A stretch of 64,000 nucleotides of DNA. Source: Aquimarina rhabdastrellae. GTDB taxonomy: Bacteria; Bacteroidota; Bacteroidia; Flavobacteriales; Flavobacteriaceae. A program made the position numbers and the translations under genes. Positions 33,422 through 42,510 of this stretch are shown here, piece by piece. How positions within the stretch are numbered: position 1 is the stretch's first letter; each line of letters opens with the position of its first letter. Under the pieces are notes generated by a model, which worked only from the letters and a program-made list of their open reading frames with translations, did not search any database and was not told where the DNA came from. The stretch lies in the NCBI GenBank assembly GCA_947387485.1, contig CANDNT010000001.1:558001-622000 (forward strand), given 5' to 3'.

Positions 33422-36016
33422 ATGAAAACAAAAAAAACTTTTTTATCAATCCTTTTTTTATGTGCTATAGTATTCCATATGCATTCACAACTTTATAGTT
33501 ACCCTTATCACGATGATATAAACGATTATAATATTGTTGCTAATTATAGCTTATGGGGAGTTCCAGAAGGGATGACTAATGAGCCTATCCATCCCTATAC
33601 TTTGGATTATTTGTATAGAGCATTCCCCGAAGATGTTATTCCTAATTATGAATATTCAAAAAGAGGAGTTCCTTTTCATAACCCTCACCTTTTAGAGTCT
33701 CATTTAGATAGTGATATACTTATTACAAAAGATACCGAAGTCTTTGTTAGATTTATAGAGAATAATGATCATTATTCTATTAGAAATGCGCTAGCATATT
33801 ATACATATGATCCTAATAATCCACTTACAGATTCTCCCAGTGCAGAAGATATTACAATTATTTTCCCTAATACCACTTCAGCTAAAAAAGTATATAGAGG
33901 TGCGCTCCAACCAGGAGATAAAATAAGTATAGGTCACTTTCCAGCAAATACTGCCATAGGCTTTCTTGTAATACGATATGGATGGAGTTTTTATGGCAAT
34001 GGTGAAAATTCTTCTAGTAATTTTTTACGTTTTGGTTATAATGTTTATAGTACTCCTGCTATACATCAAAAGGTACTAGACGATAAAGAAGAAAGATATG
34101 GTTTAATAGATCCTGTTCCTCAAAAATACATTTTCTTATCAGATCCTCTTAAAGATCAACTATTAATGTTCATTGAGACTGCAACGACTCCTGATCAAGG
34201 AATACATAACTATTCTGCAGATGCTAATGATTTTAATGATAATATTTTTGCTATTTCTACCTCGACCCCCGAAGCGCTAAAAAAAGACAATTTTTATGCT
34301 TTAAATCAGGTGCAAATTCCTTCTGTATCTTCGGGTAATGATGGTGGTTTAGAAAGTAATGGTGATCTAGCTTCTCTTATTGCTCAACGTAATCACACTC
34401 GTAGTACAACCAACTCTTATGCTAATACACAAAAGACACAATATACTTTTGATCGTACTGTTACAGTCAAAAATAATTCGGTTAATGCTGGGCTTGATAT
34501 CTATTTTTCTGATACTGGTTTACAAGGAACTGAGACATCCTATGTTTCTACTCCTTCAGACCTTATTCAAATCACTAATGCAAATGCTGTTTTTGCCATT
34601 GACTATTATCAAGATCAACAACGTGTAGGTGTAGGTTTGGCTACACAAACCTCTAATCACGTTTATAATCATACCAAGACTATTTGCGACCGCCTTAATG
34701 GATCTTCTGTTCAACAACTAACGACAACCATGCTTAACGGTCATCAAATTATCCACCCTATTATAAGAAAAGCTAATGGTGCTACCGAATATGTACTAAG
34801 TTTCTCTGTTATAGATAAAGGTACTTCTTATGAATTACATAGTTTCTGGAATATTGATCAATATCCAACAGGTGATTATAAAAATTTTCAATTCTGGGGG
34901 AATTCAACTGCTCAAGTCAAAGCATTAGCCACTCATACGTTAAATACACTACAACAAGAAAAACCTATAACTAGTGCTATAGCGACAGATGCTATTCCTA
35001 GTGTTATTGTTCAAAGTGGTATTTATCACAATGGTAAATTACATCTTTCTTTATTAAATACTTCTGGAGCATCTACAGCTAATATACAGTCAACTATTCG
35101 CCGTACAGAAACTGCTACTGCTACCGAAGCTTTTTTTGAAACGATATCACTTACTGGCGACTCTCAAGAATATATTACTGTCGATGTCAATACACTTTTT
35201 GATGCGGGGATTGCTATTCATAATGATATAGATACTAATTATGATACCTTATATCTTGCAGATGGCCCATGGGGTATTGACTATCTTAAAGATCAAGTTC
35301 AATTAAATAATTTCACTGTTAATTCAGACCTCAATATACCTACATCCAACTCTTTTAAAATTGAACGTAATATTATTACTCAAGGACAACTTAAAGAGAC
35401 CTTTAACGTCTTTAGAACTATTCTTCCAGGAGATCAAACTTTCAATAGCAGTTCGTATGAAGCTATTTCTTTTGACGTATTAAATGATAAGCCTCTTGAG
35501 GTTATTTTAGTAACAGAAGGTTTATCAAATTGGAATAATCGTATGCGAGTTACTATTCCGCCTAATACTGTTAAACAGACTATAACGCTTCCTTTTTCTT
35601 CTTTTAAAGATGGTAATCAACAAACTTCAGTTATACAAAGTATAAAAAGTATTGTTTTTTCTACTCATGGAAATTATCAGTCTTTTTCACCTTTTGCAAT
35701 AGAAATTGATAATGTACAATTCTTGAAGAATCAAAATTTAACTACTCTTGCCATTAACAACACAAAATCTCATGATAAAACTAGTGTATATCCTAATCCA
35801 TTTATCTCTAAAACTACGATTAAAATTCCTGAAGAAATTCAATCAAATTTTTCTTTACAGGTATATACCATTACTGGTCAACTTGTTTATCAAGAAGTTT
35901 TTAAAACTAAAAAAACTGCTATTGACTTTCGTACACAACTCAAACCAGGAACTTATTTGTATAGCATAGATGATCAAAGTAAAAAGTATACTGGTTCTTT
36001 TATCATCATCAAATAA
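33422..36016 (+). CDS. Type IX-secreted multidomain protein with DUF4114-like domain
   Basis: An 864-residue cargo protein of the type IX secretion system. It has a signal peptide (about 1-22), a region around 150-290 resembling DUF4114 (ending 'DANDFNDNIFAIST', the acidic calcium-type loop), a long middle part of beta-rich sequence without known enzyme motif, a CBM11-like beta-sandwich (about 640-770, 'LPFSSFKDGNQQ' and 'IEIDNVQF'), and a type A sorting domain in the last 80 residues ('VYPNPFISKTTIKIPE', final 'GTYLYSI', 'GSFIIIK'). It is probably attached to the cell surface or released, with carbohydrate binding likely. Confidence 0.8.
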   Translation: MKTKKTFLSILFLCAIVFHMHSQLYSYPYHDDINDYNIVANYSLWGVPEGMTNEPIHPYTLDYLYRAFPEDVIPNYEYSKRGVPFHNPHLLESHLDSDILITKDTEVFVRFIENNDHYSIRNALAYYTYDPNNPLTDSPSAEDITIIFPNTTSAKKVYRGALQPGDKISIGHFPANTAIGFLVIRYGWSFYGNGENSSSNFLRFGYNVYSTPAIHQKVLDDKEERYGLIDPVPQKYIFLSDPLKDQLLMFIETATTPDQGIHNYSADANDFNDNIFAISTSTPEALKKDNFYALNQVQIPSVSSGNDGGLESNGDLASLIAQRNHTRSTTNSYANTQKTQYTFDRTVTVKNNSVNAGLDIYFSDTGLQGTETSYVSTPSDLIQITNANAVFAIDYYQDQQRVGVGLATQTSNHVYNHTKTICDRLNGSSVQQLTTTMLNGHQIIHPIIRKANGATEYVLSFSVIDKGTSYELHSFWNIDQYPTGDYKNFQFWGNSTAQVKALATHTLNTLQQEKPITSAIATDAIPSVIVQSGIYHNGKLHLSLLNTSGASTANIQSTIRRTETATATEAFFETISLTGDSQEYITVDVNTLFDAGIAIHNDIDTNYDTLYLADGPWGIDYLKDQVQLNNFTVNSDLNIPTSNSFKIERNIITQGQLKETFNVFRTILPGDQTFNSSSYEAISFDVLNDKPLEVILVTEGLSNWNNRMRVTIPPNTVKQTITLPFSSFKDGNQQTSVIQSIKSIVFSTHGNYQSFSPFAIEIDNVQFLKNQNLTTLAINNTKSHDKTSVYPNPFISKTTIKIPEEIQSNFSLQVYTITGQLVYQEVFKTKKTAIDFRTQLKPGTYLYSIDDQSKKYTGSFIIIK

Positions 36017-36043
36017 TAGTCTTTTAATCTATATTCAAAATAC

Positions 36044-36074
36044 AAGGAGAGAACACAAATGTTCTCTCCTTTTT
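36044..36074 (+). terminator. Terminator after the T9SS protein
   Basis: A perfect 11-bp stem (36044-36054 with 36061-36071) around six bases and followed by T residues, 28 bases after the stop codon. Confidence 0.85.
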
Positions 36075-36451
36075 AGTATTTAAAGAGTATACAATTTAAT
36101 ACCTTCTTATAAGCAAAAGATGAAATAAGTTTTTTGAAAAAACTAAGAATGAAGGAACTTGTTTGTGTTTCATCTTTAACAAAATGCTTAATTATTTCTT
36201 ATAAACAGGTTTAAGTTTGAGAATATCAATTGTCTTGTATACTGATTAGTTAAAACTACTATTTATAAACCGTAATAATATTATGGGAAAATTAATTTTA
36301 TATTAATATCCCTACAATCTATTTAACATACTATATTTTAAGCCTATACCTGTAAAAATTCATTTAAATAGAAAGTTTCACATTTCATACTTGTTAATAA
36401 ATAGATAATATTCTCTTTACATAAAAACCTCAAAATAATTACATTTTTGCC

Positions 36452-36520
36452 ATGAAGATATATTCTACTAAATCACAACACTACTACTTTGATAGTTTAG
36501 TTAGTAAGTTTATTCTATAG
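36452..36520 (+). other. Possible 22-residue leader-like peptide before a terminator hairpin
   Basis: ATG 36452 to TAG 36518-36520 encodes a 22-residue peptide with a consecutive His-Tyr-Tyr-Phe. A T-rich TTTTTG lies just upstream, and a terminator hairpin starts 24 bases after the stop. The layout resembles an amino-acid attenuation leader, but no biosynthetic gene follows on this strand, so it may be chance or a relic. Confidence 0.25.
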
Positions 36521-36544
36521 TTATTTACTGCTATCATAAAAATG

Positions 36545-36577
36545 AAAAACTACGTTTTAATTAACGTAGTTTTTTTA
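36545..36577 (+). terminator. Orphan terminator hairpin
   Basis: A 12-bp stem beginning with five A and ending in a seven-T run, around the six-base loop TTAATT. No protein gene ends nearby, so it either closes a small transcript or the 22-residue frame above. Confidence 0.7.
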
Positions 36578-36605
36578 TATAAAATCTCTTTATTAATTTT
36601 TAATT

Positions 36606-36652
36606 AGCCCAAAAGAAGAGATTTACCCCATCTAATCTCTTCTTTTTTGGCC
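36606..36652. terminator. Second orphan hairpin with T6 tract
   Basis: A 13-bp stem (36611-36623 with 36634-36646), extended by CC/GG after two unpaired T residues, with a C-rich 10-base loop. Symmetric A and T runs make it usable from both strands. It lies 30 bases after the previous hairpin with no gene between them. Confidence 0.65.
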
Positions 36653-36987
36653 AAAATTAGGTATTACATCTGTATATTATTTTAATCAATTATAGTCCCC
36701 ATTCTATAATTAAAATAATCAACACTGTCGTCATATAGCTGCAAAATACATCATGTAATCCTTTTTCAAATTCAAATGCTTATGTTATTATCTATTAGCA
36801 ATACTAAATGTAGTAAAAAAATCACATAATTCCAAAACGGTTAAACCGTATATTTAATTTATTTACAATAAGTTAACAACTTAACAAATAATTAATAGTA
36901 AAATATTATGTACATTACAAAGTGTATTTCTTCCCCCAAGAATGTAATTTTTTACATCACATAAATCATTTAAACCAAAACTTAACC

Positions 36988-37689
36988 ATGAAAAAAATCT
37001 ACTCAATTTTAGCCTTACTTGTTCCTTTGCTTACTTACAGTCAACATCCATTAGAAGGAGAATGGTTTTTACATTATATAGAAACCAACGGGATCAAAAC
37101 TTATATTCCTAATACAACGAATAATCAACCTAATATCATATTTACTTCTGAAGTTTCAAATTTAACATCAAACTTAATATTAAGAGGATTAAGTACTTGT
37201 AATGAGTTTTTTGGAGAGTATACACTTTCTGATACTGCTGAAATAAACTTAGCTTCAATTAATCAAACTCTTGCTGTTTGTTCAGATAATCAAGTCAGTA
37301 CTTTTGACTCTAACTATTTATCTATCTTAAGTGATCAAACTCCATTTTCATACGTATTATCCAATACAAATACTTCATTGACTTTAACGGCTTCAAATGG
37401 AAGCTTATTAGTTTATGGGAACGAAGTATTAAGTACTCCACGATTTAATCAACAACATACAAAGTTACGTATTAGTCCAAATCCAATTAGAAGTTATATT
37501 GACATTTATACAAATTACCCTAAGCAACAACTTTCATACTCAATCTATACCTTATCAGGAAAACGAGTTATAACTAAAACGATTTCAAATAATAAAATAA
37601 ATGTTTCACAACTTAATACGGGTATTTATTTTTTGTCTATGACATCTCCTCAAATAGGAAAACGTACATTTAAAATTGTAAAACAATAA
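36988..37689 (+). CDS. META-like domain protein with T9SS sorting domain
   Basis: A 233-residue secreted protein. I start at ATG 36988, where a proper signal peptide begins ('MKKIYSILALLVPLLTYSQ', cut after about 18). Residues about 25-145 resemble a META/HslJ domain: 'EGEWFLHYIETNG', 'LSTCNEFFGEYTLSD' and 'NQTLAVCSDN' are in the family order. The last 80 residues are a type A sorting domain ('LRISPNPIRSYIDIYTN', 'NTGIYFLSM', 'RTFKIVKQ'). Thus a small surface or extracellular protein exported by the type IX system; exact role unknown. Confidence 0.8.
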   Translation: MKKIYSILALLVPLLTYSQHPLEGEWFLHYIETNGIKTYIPNTTNNQPNIIFTSEVSNLTSNLILRGLSTCNEFFGEYTLSDTAEINLASINQTLAVCSDNQVSTFDSNYLSILSDQTPFSYVLSNTNTSLTLTASNGSLLVYGNEVLSTPRFNQQHTKLRISPNPIRSYIDIYTNYPKQQLSYSIYTLSGKRVITKTISNNKINVSQLNTGIYFLSMTSPQIGKRTFKIVKQ

Positions 37690-37691
37690 CA

Positions 37692-37721
37692 TAAAAAAAG
37701 GAGGTTAAACCTCCTTTTTTA
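37692..37721. terminator. Bidirectional terminator
   Basis: A perfect 13-bp stem with a one-base loop region (37694-37706 with 37708-37720), A6 on the left and T6 on the right. It lies between the convergent gene ends at 37689 and 37724. Confidence 0.85.
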
Positions 37722-37723
37722 CT

Positions 37724-38482
37724 TTAACAACATTCTGATGTTAAATCAACTTGTATATCTTCAAGTTCTATTTTTGATAATAATTTTAATTGATCATTTC
37801 CAAACAAACTATCTAAAACATGTAACTCAGTTTTTAAATCATCTGTTTTATAATTTTTATAATCAACAAATCTTAATCCATTAATATTTCTAGCATTATA
37901 AGCTTCTCTAAATCGTATTCCTCCTCCATTAACTGCGTACTTATAGGCTAAAAAATCTACCGTATATTTATCCTTATGTATCCAATACATAAATTCATCT
38001 TCATAGTCTGTTCCTCCTCCTTCTTGATTAAAACTTACTTCAATTTCATAATATGGATTATTATTAATTATAGTTTCTCCTACTAGTTTTTTATTTACTG
38101 CTTGAGCATTCAATCCATAAGGTAGATAGGCAAAATAATGAACAGAATTTACACCATCACTGACTCTTGTAATTAAAGAATCTGGCACTTTAATTATACT
38201 ATCATTAACACTACGCTCTAATCCATTATTACTTAATTTATCATGTATTGTTCTTACAGAGTCTTTTATGATTCGTTCTAATAAATATTTTCCATTTTCA
38301 TGAGTTCCTAAATATTTCTTTTTTCTAAATACAAACGCTTTTTTTGAATGCTCATATTTAGTTCCTCCTGCTTCTAATATAGTCTTGTCAATTATATCCT
38401 GTGCTGTAAGTTTTTCTTCTTTTTTAGAATTACATGCCATTAGACCTAATATAATTGAAACACCAATTATTATCTTTTTCAT
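37724..38482 (-). CDS. DUF6503-like lipoprotein
   Basis: A 252-residue lipoprotein with lipobox 'GLMAC' and anchor cysteine C17 followed by a charged stretch. The mature part fits the DUF6503 type common in Flavobacteriaceae: 'DIIDKTILEAGG' at its start, 'KYLLERIIKDS', 'FAYLPYGLNAQAV' and the 'YEIEVSFNQEGGGTDYEDEF' segment, then strands ending 'LEDIQVDLTSECC'. The fold is probably LolA-like (open barrel). No enzymatic activity is known. It diverges from the DUF3887-like gene. Confidence 0.75.
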   Translation of the reverse strand: MKKIIIGVSIILGLMACNSKKEEKLTAQDIIDKTILEAGGTKYEHSKKAFVFRKKKYLGTHENGKYLLERIIKDSVRTIHDKLSNNGLERSVNDSIIKVPDSLITRVSDGVNSVHYFAYLPYGLNAQAVNKKLVGETIINNNPYYEIEVSFNQEGGGTDYEDEFMYWIHKDKYTVDFLAYKYAVNGGGIRFREAYNARNINGLRFVDYKNYKTDDLKTELHVLDSLFGNDQLKLLSKIELEDIQVDLTSECC

Positions 38483-38626
38483 ATACTTTATTTTGGGGGT
38501 TAAAATACGTGTTAATCGGCGTAAAAAATATCATAATTTTGTTAATATTTTATTAGCAAATGATAAAATTGATTTTTTTAATGTCAAAAAGATCTCTATT
38601 TTGCGATAGAAAAAAATTATACCCCC

Positions 38627-38983
38627 ATGAGATACTTAATTTTAATTTTATTCTTGTGTCTTTCACGCCCTGCTATGGCGCAAGACACTACTGTTTATGA
38701 TAAAGTCTTAACCGCTTTTTCAGAACAGTTTAATGCTGAAAATGTAACTGGCGTACATGATTTATATTCTAACGAAATGAAAGAATATATGCCATTAGAA
38801 AATGCAACCCAATTTATTAATGGTATGCATAAACAATTTGGAAACATCAAAAGTCACAAATTTGTAAGTGCTCAAGAAGGTGTTCATATTTACCATATTG
38901 TTTTTGATAAAGGAACTTTATCTTTAGAATTACAAATTGATGCTGTTCATAAAATTACAGGTATTGTTTTTGACGAATTATAA
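38627..38983 (+). CDS. Small secreted DUF3887-like protein
   Basis: A 118-residue protein with a signal peptide (about 1-18, 'PAMAQ'). The 100-residue mature domain has the NTF2-like/DUF3887 pattern: a helix 'KVLTAFSEQFNAENVTGVHDLYS', a second 'FINGMHKQFGNIKSHKF' and a two-stranded end 'LSLELQIDAVHKITGIVF'. Alone, such domains are periplasmic and of unknown function. It precedes smpB by 102 bases on the same strand, which has its own promoter. Confidence 0.75.
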   Translation: MRYLILILFLCLSRPAMAQDTTVYDKVLTAFSEQFNAENVTGVHDLYSNEMKEYMPLENATQFINGMHKQFGNIKSHKFVSAQEGVHIYHIVFDKGTLSLELQIDAVHKITGIVFDEL

Positions 38984-39005
38984 ATACTTTTTCATTTAAG
39001 CTTTG

Positions 39006-39013
39006 TATTTTTG
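39006..39013 (+). promoter_or_regulatory. -7 promoter element of smpB
   Basis: TATTTTTG fits TAnnTTTG and lies 72 bases before the smpB start codon; no clear -33 TTTG is visible. Confidence 0.45.
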
Positions 39014-39085
39014 TAGCCTTTCCTAAATACATTTCGATTTTAGTTCTAGTTTTTTAGGGTAAATAAATTTTATTAAAATCCATTA

Positions 39086-39550
39086 ATGAAGAAAAAAAAT
39101 AATACCATAAATATACTCAATCGTAAAGCTAAATTTGAATACGAATTTTTAGATCGTTACACTGCAGGTATTGTTCTTGCTGGTACCGAAATAAAATCAA
39201 TTCGTGATGGAAAAGCTTCTATAGCAGAAAGTTTTTGCGAATTCAATAACAATGAATTATTTGTTATTAATATGCATATTGAAGAATATTCACATGCAAC
39301 TTATTTTAATCATCGTCCTAAAAACGAACGCAAATTACTTTTAAATCGAAAAGAATTAAGAAAATTGGAAAAAGAAGTAAAAAATTCAGGCTTAACTATT
39401 ATTCCAACACGATTATACATTAATGATAAAGGACTTGCCAAAGTTGATATCGTTCTCGCAAGAGGTAAAAAGATGTATGACAAACGACAAACAATGAAAG
39501 ATAGAGATAACAAAAGAGATCTCGATCGCGTAAAAAAAGCATATAACTAA
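39086..39550 (+). CDS. smpB: SsrA-binding protein SmpB
   Basis: A 154-residue SmpB, which binds tmRNA and delivers it to stalled ribosomes. The beta-barrel core shows 'LNRKAKFEYEFLDRYTAGIVLAGTEIKSIR' early on and 'ERKLLLNRKELRKL' in the middle. The C-terminal tail that enters the mRNA channel, 'GKKMYDKRQTMKDRDNKRDLDR', is complete. Length is usual. The stop overlaps the terminator shared with the opposite gene. Confidence 0.95.
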   Translation: MKKKNNTINILNRKAKFEYEFLDRYTAGIVLAGTEIKSIRDGKASIAESFCEFNNNELFVINMHIEEYSHATYFNHRPKNERKLLLNRKELRKLEKEVKNSGLTIIPTRLYINDKGLAKVDIVLARGKKMYDKRQTMKDRDNKRDLDRVKKAYN

Positions 39551-39579
39551 AAAAACCGAGCTTATTGCTCGGTTTTTTT
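39549..39579. terminator. Bidirectional terminator overlapping both gene ends
   Basis: A perfect 13-bp stem (39549-39561 with 39567-39579) with a 5-base loop. The smpB stop is at its left edge, and the stop codon of the opposite-strand glycosyltransferase lies in its loop. Confidence 0.9.
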
Positions 39580-41442
39580 ATGATGTCTTAGCATCCATAA
39601 TTTAATATATCTCATCATGACAGAATACGATTGTATATATGCAATCACAAAACCTACTACTCCATCTCTAAAACCTTGTTGTAAAATATAATGTTTAAAG
39701 AAACTCCACATAGGTTTTAAGATGAAATGATATGGCGTTAATAATCCTGTTTTTTTATCATAATCATTAGCCTGCCATGTTGCATAACGATTTAACTTTT
39801 TCATATGCGCATCTAATGTCGTATAAGTATTATGATAAAATCTATTTTTTAAAAATACCAGTCTTCCATCTGTTTCAATTTCTTCATGAACTTGCTTATC
39901 TTCATATCGACAGTGATCTCTCATAAACAATCGTATCACTTTATCGTTTTGCCATCCACTGAATCTTACACGTTTACCCATAAAGTGATTACGTCTTTTG
40001 ATCCAATATCCTGTAATATTATCTTTTCCTGGTTCTTCTTCTAAAACTTTAATAATTTCAGTTTTCAATTCTGGTGTAACGCGCTCATCTGCATCAACTA
40101 AAAGAATCCATTCATGAGTAGCTTGTGGTATCGCCCAATTCTTTTGTGAAGCTGGATAATCAAATTCTCTTTGTAATATAAAATCTGTATATTGTTTTGC
40201 TATTTCAACAGTAGTATCTGTACTATACGAATCAACTACCATAATTTCATCTGCAAAAGTCACAGATTCTAGAACCTCCTTGATATTATGAGCTTCATTA
40301 AAAGTAGGTATTATAGCAGTTATTTTTTGCTTATTTTTTGATTTTGTATCGATGACTAATTCATTTTTTGGGGGTGCAAATTTAAAGTTTTTACCTAAGA
40401 AATCTTGAAGATCTGGCATAAAAAAACGAGGTTCAAAATAGGTATAGAATTTTAACGATAATGATCTTAATTCTTTTCTATCTTGAGTTGTGTATACATA
40501 AGGTATATGATCTGCTAAATGTACTGACATATGCTTTTTTCCATCTTCAAACATATTCCAATCTTTCTTAACTATCCAAGGTGAAAAAATGGTAAAAGTT
40601 GGTTTATCTAGAGCTTTTGCCATATTAACTGCTCCTCCTTCATTACCTATCAAAGCATCACATTGAGATAACAAAGCTATAAACTCTCTTAAACTTTTTC
40701 CAAAAACGTTAAAATACGTTTGTTGCTGTGTTTGTGAGTTAGTTAAATCATATATTTTTTTTGCATCTGCTTCTTGGCTCGGTATATAATTATATAAAAT
40801 AGAAGCCTTTGTACCTCTAGCTACCTCATCAATCACCATAGCCATTTTTTCAAAAGGTAATGTCTTTTCTTTTTCACTACCTAAAACACTTATCATTATT
40901 AAAGGAGATTCATTAGAAATACCATTACTCTCTAAGTATTTTTTAGCATTCTCTTTTTCTTCTTTAGTAAGATAAATTTTAGGTTGTTTTATGCGCTTTA
41001 CTATTTCTTCTTCATCAAATACAAGTCGTAATCTATTCTCTATAGCTGTACTTGCATTAGTTAACGCATCTAGTTCACGATCAATCGTTTTGGTATATAA
41101 AAATTGAGTATACCATTTTTTAAAAGAAATTTTTTCTTTTGCTTTAGAAAAATAGGTAATAATATTACTCTCTAGCTTTCCATATGCATCAATCACCATA
41201 TCATATTGTTCATTCTTTATCTGCTTCAAAAAACTATAAAAAGCTTTTCTACTTTCTCTATATTCTGGTAAAAAATGAATTACATTACCCAAATTAGGAT
41301 GTTCTTTTATTACAGGTAAAGTGCTAGAATTGACTAAATAATCTATAGTTGCATTAGGATATTTCTCTTTCAAGGCTTCACATATGATTGTACTGGTTAG
41401 CACGTCTCCTATCATTTTTTGTTGAATCACTAATATTTTCAT
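39562..41442 (-). CDS. Fused GT9 (heptosyltransferase-like) and GT2 glycosyltransferase
   Basis: A 626-residue protein with two glycosyltransferases in one chain. Residues about 1-350 are a GT9 enzyme of the ADP-heptose:LPS heptosyltransferase type ('VIQQKMIGDVLTSTII' start, 'IGNEGGAVNMAKALDKPTFTIF' nucleotide-sugar site). Residues about 372-600 are a GT2 enzyme of the WaaE/KdtX type ('ITAIIPTFNEAHNIKEVL', 'VVDSYSTDTT', DxD in 'LLVDADERV', 'HEEIETDG'). A Lys/Pro-rich linker joins them. The likely pathway is lipopolysaccharide core assembly at the cytoplasmic face. In many relatives these are separate neighbouring genes. Confidence 0.88.
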   Translation of the reverse strand: MKILVIQQKMIGDVLTSTIICEALKEKYPNATIDYLVNSSTLPVIKEHPNLGNVIHFLPEYRESRKAFYSFLKQIKNEQYDMVIDAYGKLESNIITYFSKAKEKISFKKWYTQFLYTKTIDRELDALTNASTAIENRLRLVFDEEEIVKRIKQPKIYLTKEEKENAKKYLESNGISNESPLIMISVLGSEKEKTLPFEKMAMVIDEVARGTKASILYNYIPSQEADAKKIYDLTNSQTQQQTYFNVFGKSLREFIALLSQCDALIGNEGGAVNMAKALDKPTFTIFSPWIVKKDWNMFEDGKKHMSVHLADHIPYVYTTQDRKELRSLSLKFYTYFEPRFFMPDLQDFLGKNFKFAPPKNELVIDTKSKNKQKITAIIPTFNEAHNIKEVLESVTFADEIMVVDSYSTDTTVEIAKQYTDFILQREFDYPASQKNWAIPQATHEWILLVDADERVTPELKTEIIKVLEEEPGKDNITGYWIKRRNHFMGKRVRFSGWQNDKVIRLFMRDHCRYEDKQVHEEIETDGRLVFLKNRFYHNTYTTLDAHMKKLNRYATWQANDYDKKTGLLTPYHFILKPMWSFFKHYILQQGFRDGVVGFVIAYIQSYSVMMRYIKLWMLRHHKKTEQ

Positions 41443-41533
41443 AGACTATTATAACTTTATAAAAATGCTAAGCCTACATATAAAGTATTGTTTATATATA
41501 GGCTTTTGTAATATTATATACTTTTCTTTTCTA

Positions 41534-42349
41534 TTATACAGCTACGTCATATTCACGTAACGCATCATTTAAAGAAGTTTTTTTGTTGGTACTCTCTTTT
41601 CTCTTACCTATAATTAACGCACATGGCACATTGTATGTTCCTGCAGCAAACTCTTTTGCATAGCTTCCTGGAATAACTACTGATCTAGCAGGCACTATAC
41701 CTTTCATTTCAACAGGTTCATCTCCTGTTACATCTATAATCTTTGTAGACGCTGTAAGCACAACATTCGCTCCTAAAACGGCTTCTTTCTCAACTTTTAC
41801 ACCTTCTACAACTATACATCTAGATCCTATAAAAGCATTATCTTCAATAATTACAGGTGCTGCTTGTAATGGTTCCAAAACACCACCTATACCAACTCCT
41901 CCACTCAAATGTACATTTTTTCCTATTTGAGCACAACTTCCTACTGTAGCCCATGTATCAACCATAGTTCCCTCGTCTACATATGCTCCTATATTAACAT
42001 AACTAGGCATTAAGATAGTTCCTGCTGAAATATATGCTCCATGTCTAGCTACAGCATTAGGAACTACTCTTATTCCTTTTGCTTCATATCCTCTTTTTAA
42101 TGGAATTTTATCGTGGTATTCAAAAATTCCCGCTTCTAATGTTTCCATTTTTTGAATAGGGAAATATAATACCACTGCTTTTTTTACCCATTCGTTTACT
42201 TGCCAACCTCCTTCTACTGGTTCTGCAACACGTAATTCTCCACTATCCAAAAGTGAAACTACCTCGCGAATAGCATTTTGTGTACTATCTTCTTTTAATA
42301 AGGATCTATCTTCCCATGCTTTTTCAATAAGCTCTTGCAATTGATTCAT
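41534..42349 (-). CDS. dapD: Tetrahydrodipicolinate N-succinyltransferase (DapD)
   Basis: A 271-residue DapD of the lysine/diaminopimelate pathway, transferring succinyl from succinyl-CoA to tetrahydrodipicolinate. The left-handed beta-helix hexapeptide repeats run from about residue 105 to 230 ('GTILMPSYVNIGAYVDEGTM', 'VHLSGGVGIGGV', 'FIGSRCIVVEGVKV'). The N-terminal helical part and the C-terminal 'TSLNDALREYDVAV' are as in E. coli DapD. It diverges from ruvX, with TAAAGATA (42365-42372), the reverse complement of TATCTTTA, as a weak -7 element. Confidence 0.95.
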   Translation of the reverse strand: MNQLQELIEKAWEDRSLLKEDSTQNAIREVVSLLDSGELRVAEPVEGGWQVNEWVKKAVVLYFPIQKMETLEAGIFEYHDKIPLKRGYEAKGIRVVPNAVARHGAYISAGTILMPSYVNIGAYVDEGTMVDTWATVGSCAQIGKNVHLSGGVGIGGVLEPLQAAPVIIEDNAFIGSRCIVVEGVKVEKEAVLGANVVLTASTKIIDVTGDEPVEMKGIVPARSVVIPGSYAKEFAAGTYNVPCALIIGKRKESTNKKTSLNDALREYDVAV

Positions 42350-42489
42350 TATCTTTTTTTGTGGTAAAGATAAGGCTTCAATTGAATTATTTATAATTCA
42401 GTTCTATAAAATACTATTCATTTCTAGTATTAATTTTGACTATATTTAATTGAAATCACTCAATATTTCTATTCTTCCAATATAAATTC

Positions 42490-42497
42490 TATTTTTG
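42490..42497 (+). promoter_or_regulatory. -7 promoter element of ruvX
   Basis: TATTTTTG fits TAnnTTTG and is only 13 bases before the ruvX start codon, so the transcript would have a very short leader. Confidence 0.45.
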
Positions 42498-42510
42498 CAA
42501 AAAATTTTTC

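Larger units (their letters stand above)
36075..36987. other. Gene-poor 0.9-kb stretch with two further hairpins
   Basis: No convincing gene of normal size lies here; the sequence is A/T-rich. It contains a short frame at 36452-36520 and two terminator-like hairpins at 36545-36577 and 36606-36652, annotated separately. An upstream frame from 36922 runs into the next gene but its first 22 codons do not look coding; I place that gene's start at 36988. Confidence 0.6.

Noticed and set aside
36543..36608. 21-codon frame starting inside the orphan hairpin
   Set aside because: It reads through the stem and T tract of the terminator, so it is very unlikely to be translated.
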